DNA of 64,000 nucleotides from JAVJSD01 sp040219575 (lineage in GTDB: Bacteria; Planctomycetota; Planctomycetia; Pirellulales; Pirellulaceae), in NCBI GenBank assembly GCA_040219575.1, contig JAVJSD010000101.1, positions 62,001-126,000 of the forward strand. Reading direction: 5' to 3'. Positions 35,606 through 44,534 of the stretch are shown one piece after another. Every line of letters starts with the position of its first letter. Positions within the stretch are counted from its first letter, which is position 1. Both the position numbers and the translations under genes were made by a program. The notes under the pieces are model-generated. The model searched no databases and was not told the DNA's origin. It saw nothing but the letters and a program-made list of their open reading frames with translations.

Positions 35606-36616
35606 TCAGCCGCGTTCTGCCAGGGCGGGGTTGCGGTACAGCACTTCCGCCAGGAATTCGGGAGATCCAGGCTCGCCGCGGGGCCGCTCGAAATGCCACT
35701 GGGGATGGGTCGGCACGTGCTCATCGTGCAGCGGCCAGGGATCGAAGGGCATGAAACCCAGGTTGCTAGCAAGTTTCTCCGAATTCATGGCCACGTTGCC
35801 CGCCCGAGGCGGAATCGGTCCCGCCTCGTGCCGCAGGCATCCCATCAGGTGCCGCGGATCGTAGCCCCCCACGCGATTGACGATCTGGGCGATCTGATAG
35901 AGGCTCAAGCGGCGCGGTCCGCCCGCGTGATAGAGTCCCGACAGACGGTTCGTCAGCACGTGCTCGAACAGCCGATTCAGGCAGTCGGTGTAGGTCGGCG
36001 TGCGGATCTCGTCGTAGTACAGTGTGGCGGGCTTCGACTTCTTGAACCGCGACTGAATCCAGTCGATGGCGCCGGCATGGCCATTGAAACTGACGCCCAT
36101 GGGCAGCGAGATTCGCAAGATGCAGGCGTCGGGGCGGGCCGCGAGGATCCTTTGTTCGGCGGCGACCATCGTCGCGCCGTAGACCGTGACGGGATCGGTC
36201 GGATCGTCCTCGACATGGCCCCCTTGGCCCGTGCCGGAGAAAACCAGGTCGATCGAGAGGTGCACCAGTCGCACGTCGCTGCCGGCGAGGATGTCCAGCA
36301 GGCTCTCGACGCCGCGGACGTTGACGCGCCAGGCCATGGAAGGATCGAGTTCGCACGACTTGAGGGCGCAACTTCCCGAACAGTTGAGCACGGCGGCGAA
36401 TTGATGCTCGTCGAACAACCTCCGCAGGGAGTCGCGATCTTCCAGATTACAGGCCACGATCCCTTCGCCATGCAGCGGCCAGTTGTCGGCGCGGCGCTTG
36501 CCGAGCACGCCGCCGGGATACCGCCGGCGAAAGTAGTGCAGCGCATTGTAGCCGGGTACACCGGCGATGCCGGTGATCAACAGGGGGAGCGGAGGGGAAG
36601 TTAGCGGAACAATCAC
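35606..36616 (-). CDS. RmlD-like sugar reductase (extended SDR)
   Basis: 336 residues with an N-terminal nucleotide-binding motif LITGIAGVPGYNALHYF, AVLNCSGSCALKSCELD, the substrate-handling segment VHLSIDLVFSGTG, and an active-site Y-x3-K-like position at VYGATMVAAE (the lysine is replaced by valine-alanine context, so catalytic competence is uncertain). It resembles dTDP-4-dehydrorhamnose reductases and sugar-nucleotide epimerases. The start is GTG at 36616; no ATG lies between it and the dinucleotide motif. No other sugar-nucleotide gene adjoins it. Confidence 0.72.
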   Translation of the reverse strand: MIVPLTSPPLPLLITGIAGVPGYNALHYFRRRYPGGVLGKRRADNWPLHGEGIVACNLEDRDSLRRLFDEHQFAAVLNCSGSCALKSCELDPSMAWRVNVRGVESLLDILAGSDVRLVHLSIDLVFSGTGQGGHVEDDPTDPVTVYGATMVAAEQRILAARPDACILRISLPMGVSFNGHAGAIDWIQSRFKKSKPATLYYDEIRTPTYTDCLNRLFEHVLTNRLSGLYHAGGPRRLSLYQIAQIVNRVGGYDPRHLMGCLRHEAGPIPPRAGNVAMNSEKLASNLGFMPFDPWPLHDEHVPTHPQWHFERPRGEPGSPEFLAEVLYRNPALAERG

Positions 36617-37052
36617 GGCAGGCAGTTGGTTGTCGTGCGGTTGCGAAATGGGGCGGCGCTATCTCGGGGCGGCGACAAGCGAGACTGCGAGACGAACAAG
36701 GCGTGCGATATCGCTCGAATTACGCGCTCAATCACACGAAATCGTGCGGTCCTGACGCACTAGTTTTTCAGAATCCCACGCGAGAGTCCATCGCGTTGGT
36801 CGTCCGTCGCACCAAAGAGAATCAACGCAAGGTTTGTAAAAAACAGGGCTGATTCGACTTGTAGCAATCCGCACTAAGATTTTGTCGCACCTGATTTTCT
36901 TTTCGTTGGCATTCATTATGCTTTCGTCCATCGCTCCAACAACCCGGTGACGGTTGTGCCTGTTGCACCGCGCCATTTTGGTCGGCGGCGCGACAACGAC
37001 GCCGCGTTGATTTTCCTTTCGCCGCCGTGCAGCTCTTGAATCCAATCGCCTG
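36617..37052. promoter_or_regulatory. Divergent promoter region upstream of the cbb3 operon
   Basis: 436 bases, clearly more AT-rich than the flanks, with no gene. It separates the reductase gene (minus) from the oxidase operon (plus). It holds a sigma-54-like element at 36907-36922. I found no FNR box (TTGAT-n4-ATCAA) despite looking for one. Confidence 0.5.
36907..36922 (+). promoter_or_regulatory. Sigma-54-like -24/-12 element
   Basis: TGGCATTCATTATGCT matches TGGCAC-n5-TTGCT with the GG and GC pairs at the required spacing, and differs at two positions. It lies about 130 bases before the cytochrome gene. Single occurrences can arise by chance. Confidence 0.3.
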
Positions 37053-38492
37053 ATGTTGCAACCAATCCTTCGGCCTCGCCCCCTTCGCCTCGGCCTGATT
37101 GTTTCGCTTTCTTGCTCCGTGTTGTTGTTGGGCGGGTGCAGTCCCAGTCAGCCGTCGAAGTTCGTACTCAGCGAGCAGACCAAGGAACTTCCGCAGCAGC
37201 AGCAGGACCAGATTCGGCGGATCCTGGAGAGGTATTATGGAGAAGCCGGCGACCCGAGGTGGATGATTCCCGCGCCGGCCGACGAGAGCAAGAGCGGCAG
37301 CGGCGACACGTCGACCGCCGAGGGCCAGTCGGAGAACGCCGTCAAACTTGTGGCGAAGTTCGATCCCGAGCATCTTCGCCGGGGCATGGAGGTTTACGAC
37401 CAGCGCTGCGCGGCGTGCCACGGAATAACCGGAGATGGGGCCGGCGCCGCGGCAAAGTACCTGGAGCCCAAGCCGCGCGATTACCGCCGCGGAATCTTCA
37501 AGTTCACCAGCACGGCGCCGCAACGCACCAAGCCGGTTCCCTCCGACCTGGCCCGTATCATCAAGTACGGCGCCAAGGGGACGGCGATGCCCTCGTTCCG
37601 ATGGCTGTCGCCGGAGGACCTGCAGGCGGTCGTCGACTACGTGATGCTGCTCAGCTATCGCGGCGAGTTGGAGCAGTACCTCGTGATGCAAGCACTCGAT
37701 TTGGATGATGACGAGGAATTCAATCCGCAATACGTGGCCGAGGACGCGGAAACGGTCGCCAAACAGTGGAACGAGGCAAAGCAGAGAGTCGTGCAGCCCA
37801 TGACTCCCAATCCTCCCATGACCGACGAAACGATCCGGCTGGGGGCGATCGCGTTCCAGAAACAGGTTTGCGTCAAGTGCCACGGTCCCGACGGCAAAGG
37901 CGCCCGGCAGGCGGATGTTGATCCGAACAACTTGCCCAAGGACGCCTGGGGGAACGTCGCCTACGCGGCGGACCTGACGTCGGGCATGCTGCACGGCGGA
38001 CGTCGGCCGATCGACGTGTATCGCCGCATCTATACGGGCATTGATCCCATGCCGGGTTTTGCCGACACGTACAAGGACAACCCCGAGACCATCTGGCATC
38101 TGGTGCACTTCATCCTCAGCATTGTCGAAGGCCGGGAGTTCCAGATGCCGGAGCCGCCGCAGGAGTCGCCCTCTCCGGATGCGTCCGGCGCCGGTTCCGG
38201 CGAACAGGCTCCCGGTGGCGGCGAGCCTGACGACGGCGAGGCCGACAGCGCGAAGTCGGACGACAGCGCGAAGTCAGACGACAGCGCGAAGTCAGACGAC
38301 GGCGCGAAGTCAGACGACGGCGCGGCGGCGGACGCCGACAACATCAACTCCAACAAGACGAACGCCGACAAAGCGGACGCCGACAAGACGGACGAGTCCG
38401 CCAAGGAGGGAGCCGCCTCCACCGCCGAGCCGACGACCGGTCTGTCGTTGAATCCACCGAAAAACAATTCCGGTCAACCCTCGCGCAAGTGA
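37053..38492 (+). CDS. Diheme cytochrome c lipoprotein of the cbb3 oxidase
   Basis: 479 residues. A lipoprotein signal ends in LLLGGC (Cys29). Two cytochrome c domains follow with CAACH at Cys119 and CVKCH at Cys273; axial methionines are likely in GTAMPSF and IDPMPGF. It delivers electrons to the oxidase and probably replaces the periplasmic part of CcoP, because a membrane-only CcoP-N-like protein is found five genes later. The last 110 residues are acidic, low-complexity, with a SAKSDD repeat. It is the first gene of the operon, with ATG at 37053. Confidence 0.88.
   Translation: MLQPILRPRPLRLGLIVSLSCSVLLLGGCSPSQPSKFVLSEQTKELPQQQQDQIRRILERYYGEAGDPRWMIPAPADESKSGSGDTSTAEGQSENAVKLVAKFDPEHLRRGMEVYDQRCAACHGITGDGAGAAAKYLEPKPRDYRRGIFKFTSTAPQRTKPVPSDLARIIKYGAKGTAMPSFRWLSPEDLQAVVDYVMLLSYRGELEQYLVMQALDLDDDEEFNPQYVAEDAETVAKQWNEAKQRVVQPMTPNPPMTDETIRLGAIAFQKQVCVKCHGPDGKGARQADVDPNNLPKDAWGNVAYAADLTSGMLHGGRRPIDVYRRIYTGIDPMPGFADTYKDNPETIWHLVHFILSIVEGREFQMPEPPQESPSPDASGAGSGEQAPGGGEPDDGEADSAKSDDSAKSDDSAKSDDGAKSDDGAAADADNINSNKTNADKADADKTDESAKEGAASTAEPTTGLSLNPPKNNSGQPSRK
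38244..38325 (+). repeat. 18-bp tandem repeat in the cytochrome C-terminus
   Basis: Four and a half copies of GACAGCGCGAAGTCAGAC (some with GGC for AGC). They encode the DSAKSD repeat of the disordered tail. Copy number is likely to vary among strains. Confidence 0.85.
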
Positions 38493-38538
38493 CGACGTCG
38501 CAGGCCTCTGCTTTTCGCAACAGGGCGGGTTTTACACC

Positions 38539-39237
38539 ATGGAAAACACGGTTCGACAAGCCAAACAGCACGAACTCGAGCAGTTGCGGCAGCGCATCGC
38601 GCAGCTCGAGTCGGAATTGGCCCACGAGGAGGCGCCGCGCTGGCAGGCCCGGCAGTACTACGCCGCGTATTTCGCCACCACCGGCTTCATGCTGGGGCTG
38701 TTCGGAGGCGCGACAAGCTTGTTGTTCAATGTGGTCGGCGCCCTGATGCTGGGAGAGAAGCCGCTGCGACTGATTCAGGTCTACCTCACCTTCGGCTGGG
38801 GCGAGCAGGTGCTGGCGCCCGGCGCCGACACCAACATGCTGCTGGCGCTGGGCTGCTGCCTGTACCTGGGAACCGGCATGCTGCTGGGCGTGCCGTTTCA
38901 CCTGATCATGACCTTGATCTTTGGTGGATCGCTGGAGCCGCCCAAGTTCTTGCCCGACCCGTTTCAGCTCTACTTCGCCAACTCCCAGGGATTCGCCAAT
39001 CTGCTGGCGCGGCTGGGCGTGGCGACGGTGCTCGGCCTGAGCATGTGGCTGGTGCACTTCTACCTGATCCTGTCGTGGCTGCAGCCGGCGCTGTTCCACG
39101 GCGACTGGATCGTGACGATGATTCCCGCCTGGGTGGCCGCGCTGACGCATCTGGTCTTCGCCTGGACGATGGCCCTGGTTTATCCGCTGGGCGCCTACAC
39201 CCCTTACGAACCGGCCGCCGAGTCGGAAACGGAGTAA
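38539..39237 (+). CDS. Coiled-coil membrane protein of the cbb3 operon
   Basis: 232 residues. The N-terminal 35 residues are a charged coiled coil (ELEQLRQRIAQLESELAHEE). Four or five membrane helices follow, at about 43-72, 100-125, 150-180 and 188-220. I do not recognise a named family, but a protein of this kind between the diheme cytochrome and ccoN is a recurrent arrangement in planctomycetes by my recollection. It probably assists assembly or is an accessory subunit. It lies six bases before the ccoN start. Confidence 0.75.
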   Translation: MENTVRQAKQHELEQLRQRIAQLESELAHEEAPRWQARQYYAAYFATTGFMLGLFGGATSLLFNVVGALMLGEKPLRLIQVYLTFGWGEQVLAPGADTNMLLALGCCLYLGTGMLLGVPFHLIMTLIFGGSLEPPKFLPDPFQLYFANSQGFANLLARLGVATVLGLSMWLVHFYLILSWLQPALFHGDWIVTMIPAWVAALTHLVFAWTMALVYPLGAYTPYEPAAESETE

Positions 39238-39242
39238 CGTTG

Positions 39243-40739
39243 ATGGCAGCCGAAAGTCCGACGCCGGAACTGGAAAACATCCCAGACGACCTGGTCGATC
39301 GCCGCATCGTGATTTGGTACTTCGGCGCGGCGCTGACGTTCATGTTCATCTCGATGCTGGGCGGCCTGCTGATGGCGCTGCAGTTGGTGCACTGGAACCC
39401 GCTGGTCGGCATGGAGTTGCTGTCGCCGGGCCGCTGGCGGATGATTCACACCAACGCCATCGCCTACGGCTTTCTGGCCAACGCCTTCCTCGGCGCGCTG
39501 CACTGGTCGATCCCGCGGCTGACGCTGCACAAGGTGGCGAGTCGGGCGCTGTCGTATTTCATCTTCTTCGCCTGGCAGGCCGTGGTGTTGTTGACGGCCG
39601 CCGGCATCATCTTCGGCCCCTCGCTGCAAGACAGCGCCTGGGTGGCCAAGATGACGAAGGAAACAGGGCTCGCTTTTTCGCTCGGCGCCCAAGGCCTGGA
39701 ATGGGGCGAGACCCCGTTCTGGATCGACCCCGTCGCCCTGCTCGGGCTGGCGCTGGTGGCCTTCAACTTCATGGTTCCCATCGCCCGGGCGAAAGGCCCG
39801 TTGTACGTCACGCTGTGGTATTTCATGGCGGCCTTCGTGTGGACCTTCCTGACCTACGCCATGGGCAACCTGATGCCCGAGTACACGGTGGCCGGCACGA
39901 GCGCGGGGGCCATCGGCGGCCTGTTCATTCACGACCTGGTGGGCCTGTTCGTGACGCCGCTGGGTTGGGGGCTGATGTACTATTTCGTGCCGATCATGCT
40001 CAAGAAGCCGATCTGGAGCCACGGCCTGTCGCTGGTGGGTTTTTGGGGACTGGCGTTCTTCTACCCGCTCAACGGGATCCACCACTTCCTGTACACGCCG
40101 ATCCCCATGTTCCTGCAGTACGGGGCGGTGATCGCCACCGTGGCGGTCGAACTGGTGGTGGCCACCGTGGTGATCAACTTCGTCGGCACGTTGTGGGGCG
40201 ACGGGCGATCGTTCGTCACCAACCTGCCGATCCGCTGGTTCTATACCGGCATGGTGTTCTACTTCATCACCTGCTTCCAGTGCGCGCTGCAGGTCACGCT
40301 TACCTTTCAGAAGCTGATCCACTTCACCGACTGGGTGGTGGGCCACGCCCATCTGGTGATGTTCGGCGTGTTCAGCATGTGGCTGTTCGGCATCATGACC
40401 TATTTGTTCCCGCGGCTGCTGAGTCGTCCCTGGTACAGCCGCAAGCTGTGCGAATGGCACTTCTGGCTGTCGGCGGTGGGCGTGTTCGTAATGTTCCTCG
40501 ACCTCGGCCTGGCCGGCGTGTTCCAGGGTTACTTCTGGGCGTCGCTGCTGCCGTGGAGCGATTCGGTCAACGGCTCGCAGCCGTTTTGGATCACCCGCAT
40601 CTTCGCCGGACTGGCGATGTTCGCGGGACTGTTGGTGTTCCTGTTCAACCTGTGGATGACCTGCCGTGGCGCCGAAGCAAATGAGCCGGAGTTCGACTCG
40701 CCGAAGCTCGACGCCAACCCCGCCCCCGCGGCCGGCTGA
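39243..40739 (+). CDS. ccoN: cbb3-type cytochrome c oxidase subunit I (CcoN)
   Basis: 498 residues with about twelve membrane helices; the heme-copper catalytic subunit. Heme b ligand His69 (MIHTNAIAYGF). CuB ligands His230 (HDLVGLFVTPLGWGLMYYF) and the pair His280-His281 (NGIHHFLY). Tyr274, six residues before the pair, is the C-family cross-link tyrosine position. His368 and His370 in VVGHAHLVMFG serve hemes b3 and b. The ATG at 39243 follows the previous gene by five bases; the upstream extension to 39045 is in another gene. It reduces O2 with high affinity. Confidence 0.94.
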   Translation: MAAESPTPELENIPDDLVDRRIVIWYFGAALTFMFISMLGGLLMALQLVHWNPLVGMELLSPGRWRMIHTNAIAYGFLANAFLGALHWSIPRLTLHKVASRALSYFIFFAWQAVVLLTAAGIIFGPSLQDSAWVAKMTKETGLAFSLGAQGLEWGETPFWIDPVALLGLALVAFNFMVPIARAKGPLYVTLWYFMAAFVWTFLTYAMGNLMPEYTVAGTSAGAIGGLFIHDLVGLFVTPLGWGLMYYFVPIMLKKPIWSHGLSLVGFWGLAFFYPLNGIHHFLYTPIPMFLQYGAVIATVAVELVVATVVINFVGTLWGDGRSFVTNLPIRWFYTGMVFYFITCFQCALQVTLTFQKLIHFTDWVVGHAHLVMFGVFSMWLFGIMTYLFPRLLSRPWYSRKLCEWHFWLSAVGVFVMFLDLGLAGVFQGYFWASLLPWSDSVNGSQPFWITRIFAGLAMFAGLLVFLFNLWMTCRGAEANEPEFDSPKLDANPAPAAG

Positions 40740-40754
40740 TGACGAGGAGTTGTC

Positions 40755-41402
40755 ATGTTTGAGAGTAAATCGGGCGTGCTGCTGATCGGCGGGCTCGGCT
40801 TCTTCCTGTTCGCATTCCTGAGCAACGGCATCGTGCCGATGCTGATGTATAAGGAATTGCCGGAGAAGACGGCCGAGCAGTTGGTCGCCGAGAATGAGAA
40901 CGTGATGCGGCAGTTCAGCGACCTGAAGACGCGCTATCCCGAATCGTTCGAACAGTATTTCGGCGAGGCCGATGAAGAAAACTGCGTCGCCGCGCTGCGA
41001 CTGGGACGGCAGGTGTACATCGGCGAGGGTTGCTGGCATTGCCACAGTCAGTTCGTGCGGCCGGTGTCGAACGAATCCCGCCGCTGGGGCATGGTCTCCG
41101 AGACCTACGAGTATCAGAACGAGTTGCAGCGGCCGGTGATGTTCGGCACGCGGCGCGTCGGTCCCGACCTCAGTCGCGAAGGTGGACGACGCAGCAACGA
41201 CTGGCACGCCGTGCACTTCTTCCGCCCGAAGATGGTCTCCTCCGATTCGCCCATGCCCGAATATCCCTGGCTGTTCGACGGCGCCCCCGACAAACCAAAT
41301 CGCCGCGGTCTGGCCCTGATCACCTACGTGCAGTGGCTCGGCAGTTGGCTCGACAGCTACCCCTACTATGAAGAACTGGACGAACTGAACCTCGACAACT
41401 AG
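40755..41402 (+). CDS. ccoO: cbb3-type cytochrome c oxidase subunit II (CcoO)
   Basis: 215 residues. An N-terminal membrane anchor (VLLIGGLGFFLFAFLSNGIVPML) is followed by a monoheme cytochrome c domain with CWHCH at Cys93, preceded by GRQVYIGEG, and YPWLFDG later, as in CcoO. It collects electrons from the diheme cytochrome and passes them to CcoN. It begins 15 bases after ccoN. Confidence 0.92.
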   Translation: MFESKSGVLLIGGLGFFLFAFLSNGIVPMLMYKELPEKTAEQLVAENENVMRQFSDLKTRYPESFEQYFGEADEENCVAALRLGRQVYIGEGCWHCHSQFVRPVSNESRRWGMVSETYEYQNELQRPVMFGTRRVGPDLSREGGRRSNDWHAVHFFRPKMVSSDSPMPEYPWLFDGAPDKPNRRGLALITYVQWLGSWLDSYPYYEELDELNLDN

Positions 41403-41404
41403 CC

Positions 41405-41512
41405 CCGTAGCCGATGCCGCCAGCATCGGTGAGGACGCCCGTCTCGCCGGTAAGCGATCGGGGGCGGCGTCGCCCACCGTGAGGCGGTGGGATAAACCCC
41501 CGCGGCTCATGC
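41405..41512. repeat. Dispersed palindrome, family B copy 3, with a second hairpin
   Basis: CCGTAGCCGATGCCGCCAGC at 41405 is a diverged family B copy. It is followed at about 41450-41512 by another repeat block, CACCGTGAGGCGGTGGG, with short inverted arms CACCGTGAG/GGCGGTG. Both lie between ccoO and the next small membrane protein. Confidence 0.6.
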
Positions 41513-41539
41513 GCGAACGAGTAGAGAGTGAGCAAGTCG

Positions 41540-41857
41540 ATGAGCGAACACTTCAACACGAACCGCCCCGACGCCGCCACGTCGAAGTGGACGGCCCGCG
41601 TCACGCTGATCCTGGCGATCCTGATTCTGATTCCCAGCCTGTACGGGTTCGGCAGCAAGTTCATCGAGTTCTTGCATGTCTTCTCGGGCGAGGCCGACGG
41701 CGCGTTCGCGATCGCTCCCATTTTGAATTACCTGTTGGCCAGTTGCGGGTTCCTATTGCTGCTGTTGTGGGCCATCGCGCACGGCATGTTCCACGACATC
41801 GAGCGCCCCAAGTACACCATGCTGGAGCAAGAAGAAGCCATCGACCGCCACGGCTAG
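41540..41857 (+). CDS. Small membrane protein of the cbb3 operon
   Basis: 105 residues with two membrane helices (about 24-43 and 64-85), in the position where CcoQ or a related accessory is expected. GAGAG precedes the ATG at 41540; a GTG at 41528 is an alternative. The short C-terminal tail (HDIERPKYTMLEQEEAIDRHG) faces the cytoplasm. I cannot assign it to a named family, but its place in the operon suggests an assembly or stability role for the oxidase. Confidence 0.72.
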   Translation: MSEHFNTNRPDAATSKWTARVTLILAILILIPSLYGFGSKFIEFLHVFSGEADGAFAIAPILNYLLASCGFLLLLLWAIAHGMFHDIERPKYTMLEQEEAIDRHG

Positions 41858-41897
41858 GCGCTGTCTGGAAGCGCCGAGGTGGCGATTCGAATGGTCG

Positions 41898-41975
41898 CGG
41901 AACGCGTGAGAACTCCGCTTGATCAATGCCGTCGGAAGTCTCACGACTTCCGCTACGTAGTTTCCGGACAAAGCC
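41898..41975. repeat. Dispersed palindrome, family A, copy 3
   Basis: GCGGAACGCGTGAGAACTCC at 41898 and CGGAAGTCTCACGACTTCCG at 41932 are inverted. The right part and flank (ATGCCGTCGGA to CCGGACAAAGCC) closely match 35551-35598. Confidence 0.75.
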
Positions 41976-42057
41976 GAACATCGCCATCGTTTCACTTTGA
42001 CCGCAGGCCCAGCGGTTGATCGGGCACATCGCGCCCCAGGACTTTCAGGGAATAACC

Positions 42058-42240
42058 ATGACCGGACCGTCGTTTGAAGAGAACCCCGCCGAGCAGGAAG
42101 GGCGTCACCACAATTACACCGGCAACCGCATCCCCTGGTTCGTGCGGTTGATCTGGCTCGGTTTCTGGGTGTTCGCCATCTACTACACGATCCGCTACCT
42201 GTTCCCCACCTTGCAGTTGGAACTGTTCAACCAATCATGA
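42058..42240 (+). CDS. CcoP-N-like membrane anchor (stand-alone)
   Basis: 60 residues with one membrane helix: HNYTGNRIPWFVRLIWLGFW is the start of the usual CcoP N-terminal domain, continuing as FAIYYTIRYLFP. In normal CcoP this helix is fused to two periplasmic heme domains; here the protein ends just after the helix. The hemes are presumably supplied by the lipoprotein at 37053. The ATG at 42058 is used because upstream residues are not conserved. Its stop overlaps the ccoI start. Confidence 0.8.
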   Translation: MTGPSFEENPAEQEGRHHNYTGNRIPWFVRLIWLGFWVFAIYYTIRYLFPTLQLELFNQS

Positions 42241-44534
42241 GTTCGCCGGCCGCGAAGGACGTTTGCCACTACTGCGGCCTGCCGACGCCCTCGCGGTCCT
42301 GGTTTGGCGCGCGGGCGCACGCCGCCGTCGAAACCGAACCAGCCGGTCCCGTCTATTGCTGCAGCGGCTGCCGTTTCGCCGAAGCCGTGGCGCAGGAGCG
42401 CGGCGCCGAGGGACAGGCCCGCTGGACGCTCACACGGCTCGGTCTGGCGGTCTTCTTCTCCATGACCGTGATGGTGTTCACGCTCGCCTTGTGGACGCAG
42501 GACGTGTACCTCAGCGAAGGCGAGATCCCGCCCCAGGCCGGCGCGCTGTACGATCTGTTCCGCTACATCTGCCTGCTCTTCGCCTTGCCGGTGCTGATGT
42601 TGCTGGGAGCGCCGCTGCTGGAGAGTGTGATCGCCGACCTGCGCCGACTGCGCCCCACCACCGACGTGCTGCTGCTGATGGGCGTGGCGGCCGCGTTTGT
42701 CTATTCGCTCGCGTCGGTGCTGCGCGGCCAGGGGCACGTGTATTTCGAGGTCGTCTGCATGGTGTTGGTGGCGGTGACGCTGGGACGCTGGTTTGAGGCG
42801 ACCGGCCGGCTCAAAACGACCGAGGCCCTGCACGCCCTGGAGCGGCTGTTGCCCGACGTCGCCCGGGTCGTTCGAGACGGCTGTGACATGGAGATCCCCA
42901 CCGAGGAGATCGTCGTCGGCGATCAGGTGCGGGTGGCGCCGGGCGAGCGGATCGCCGCCGACGGCGTGATCGTGCGCAATCGGGCGACGATCGACCAGCA
43001 GGCCGTCACCGGAGAAAGCCAACCGGCGATCCGGGAGGAAGGCGACGCCGTGCTCAGCGGCACGCTCAACCTCGACGGCGACATTCTTCTCCGAGCCACG
43101 GCGCCCGGTACGGCCGGCACGCTCAAGAGCATGGCCGAAGCGGTCGCCTCCGCGGCCGCATGCAAGGAGCGTTATCAGCGGCTTGCCGATCGTGTCGTGC
43201 GCTGGTTTCTGCCCGTCGTGGTGGTGCTGGCGCTGACGGCGCTGGCCGTGCATTGGCGGTGGAGCGGGCTCGATCACGGCCTGCTGGCGGCCTTGGCGGT
43301 GGTGTTGATCGCCTGTCCCTGCGCGCTGGCGCTGGCCACACCGATGGCGCTGTGGGCGTCGCTCGGCCGGGCGTCACGCGGTCAAGTCCTGGTGCGCGAG
43401 GGCGACGCCCTGTCGCGTCTGGCGCAGGCCCGCGTCCTTTGTTTCGATAAGACCGGCACGCTGACGACGGGACGTCCCAAGCTGACCCGTCTGGTGTGCG
43501 ATCCGGCCGCGTCGGAGACGCTCGTGAAACAGGCCGCGGCGACGCTTGCCGATTCGTCGCGCCACGAGTTGAGTCAGGCGGTCGTTCGCAGCAACAGGGA
43601 CCTGCAGCCGACCTCGGCGGCGCGCGATGTTCTCGAACAAGCGGGCCGTGGGATCTCCGGTTTCGTCTCGGGCGTTGAGCATCGCGTCTATCTCGGCAGC
43701 CCGCGCTACATGCAAGAGAACGACCAGATCTTCTCTCCCGAAATTCAACGTCAGCGCGATCAGGCCGAGCAGGAAGCGTTGTCGCTGTGCTGCGTCGCTT
43801 GGGACGGCGCGGTCCAAGGCGTTTTCTGTTTTCGCGAGCAGTTGCGCGACGAAGCAGCCGACGTGTTGGACTGGTGCCGCGGGCGCTATCACGTCGTCGT
43901 GCTGACCGGCGACCACCGGGCCCGCGCCGAGGCGCTGTCGCGCGAACTGCGGGGCGTCGCGATCGAAGCCGAGATGCTGCCGGGCGACAAACTCGCCGCC
44001 GTCGAACGGTTGCGCCGCGAGCACGGCGCGGTGGTGATGATCGGCGACGGTGTGAACGACGCGCCCGCCTTGGCCGCCGCCGACGTCGGGCTGGCGCTGG
44101 GGTCGGGGGCCGACATTTCAAGGCACTCGGGCGACGTCTGCCTGTTGTCCAGCAAGTTGGATCGCCTTCCATGGCTGATCGCCTTGTCGCAGCGCACCGT
44201 CCGCGTGATCCGCTGGAATCTGCTGTGGGCGCTGCTGTACAACAGCGTGGGCGTGGCGCTGGCCGCGGCGGGACTGCTCAATCCGATCGTGGCGGCGGCG
44301 GCGATGGCGATCAGCAGCTTGCTGGTCGTTTCGAATTCGCTGCGACTGGCGGGGCTCACCGACGAAGACCTGCTGCGACTCGTCGACGCGCAGCAATTGC
44401 TCGTGCATGATGAAGCAGGACGGGACCGGGCGGCATCCATCGACGACCCGGCGGAGAGCCGTGCGGAGAGCCGTCATGGCGCCGACGAACTCGACGAACT
44501 CGCCGCGACGGTTGCCGGAGGAATCACACGATGA
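42237..44534 (+). CDS. ccoI: Copper-transporting P-type ATPase (CcoI)
   Basis: 765 residues. P1B-type ATPase that moves copper for oxidase assembly. The N-terminal region has two cysteine pairs, CHYCGLP and CCSGC, instead of a regular CxxC heavy-metal domain. Membrane helices surround the CPC motif at Cys360-Pro-Cys362 (IACPCALALATP). Catalytic segments are TGES near 258, DKTGT with phospho-Asp404, and GDGVNDAPAL. Its start overlaps the CcoP-N-like gene (ATGA) and its end overlaps the next gene, supporting one operon. Confidence 0.93.
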   Translation: MSSPAAKDVCHYCGLPTPSRSWFGARAHAAVETEPAGPVYCCSGCRFAEAVAQERGAEGQARWTLTRLGLAVFFSMTVMVFTLALWTQDVYLSEGEIPPQAGALYDLFRYICLLFALPVLMLLGAPLLESVIADLRRLRPTTDVLLLMGVAAAFVYSLASVLRGQGHVYFEVVCMVLVAVTLGRWFEATGRLKTTEALHALERLLPDVARVVRDGCDMEIPTEEIVVGDQVRVAPGERIAADGVIVRNRATIDQQAVTGESQPAIREEGDAVLSGTLNLDGDILLRATAPGTAGTLKSMAEAVASAAACKERYQRLADRVVRWFLPVVVVLALTALAVHWRWSGLDHGLLAALAVVLIACPCALALATPMALWASLGRASRGQVLVREGDALSRLAQARVLCFDKTGTLTTGRPKLTRLVCDPAASETLVKQAAATLADSSRHELSQAVVRSNRDLQPTSAARDVLEQAGRGISGFVSGVEHRVYLGSPRYMQENDQIFSPEIQRQRDQAEQEALSLCCVAWDGAVQGVFCFREQLRDEAADVLDWCRGRYHVVVLTGDHRARAEALSRELRGVAIEAEMLPGDKLAAVERLRREHGAVVMIGDGVNDAPALAAADVGLALGSGADISRHSGDVCLLSSKLDRLPWLIALSQRTVRVIRWNLLWALLYNSVGVALAAAGLLNPIVAAAAMAISSLLVVSNSLRLAGLTDEDLLRLVDAQQLLVHDEAGRDRAASIDDPAESRAESRHGADELDELAATVAGGITR

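Noticed and set aside
36617..37052. FNR/ANR box for the cbb3 operon
   Set aside because: No TTGAT-n4-ATCAA word; TTGATTTTCC near 37009 lacks the second half.
39204..41510. Minus-strand ORF of 768 codons over ccoN and ccoO
   Set aside because: His/Gln/Arg-rich shadow of membrane-protein genes.
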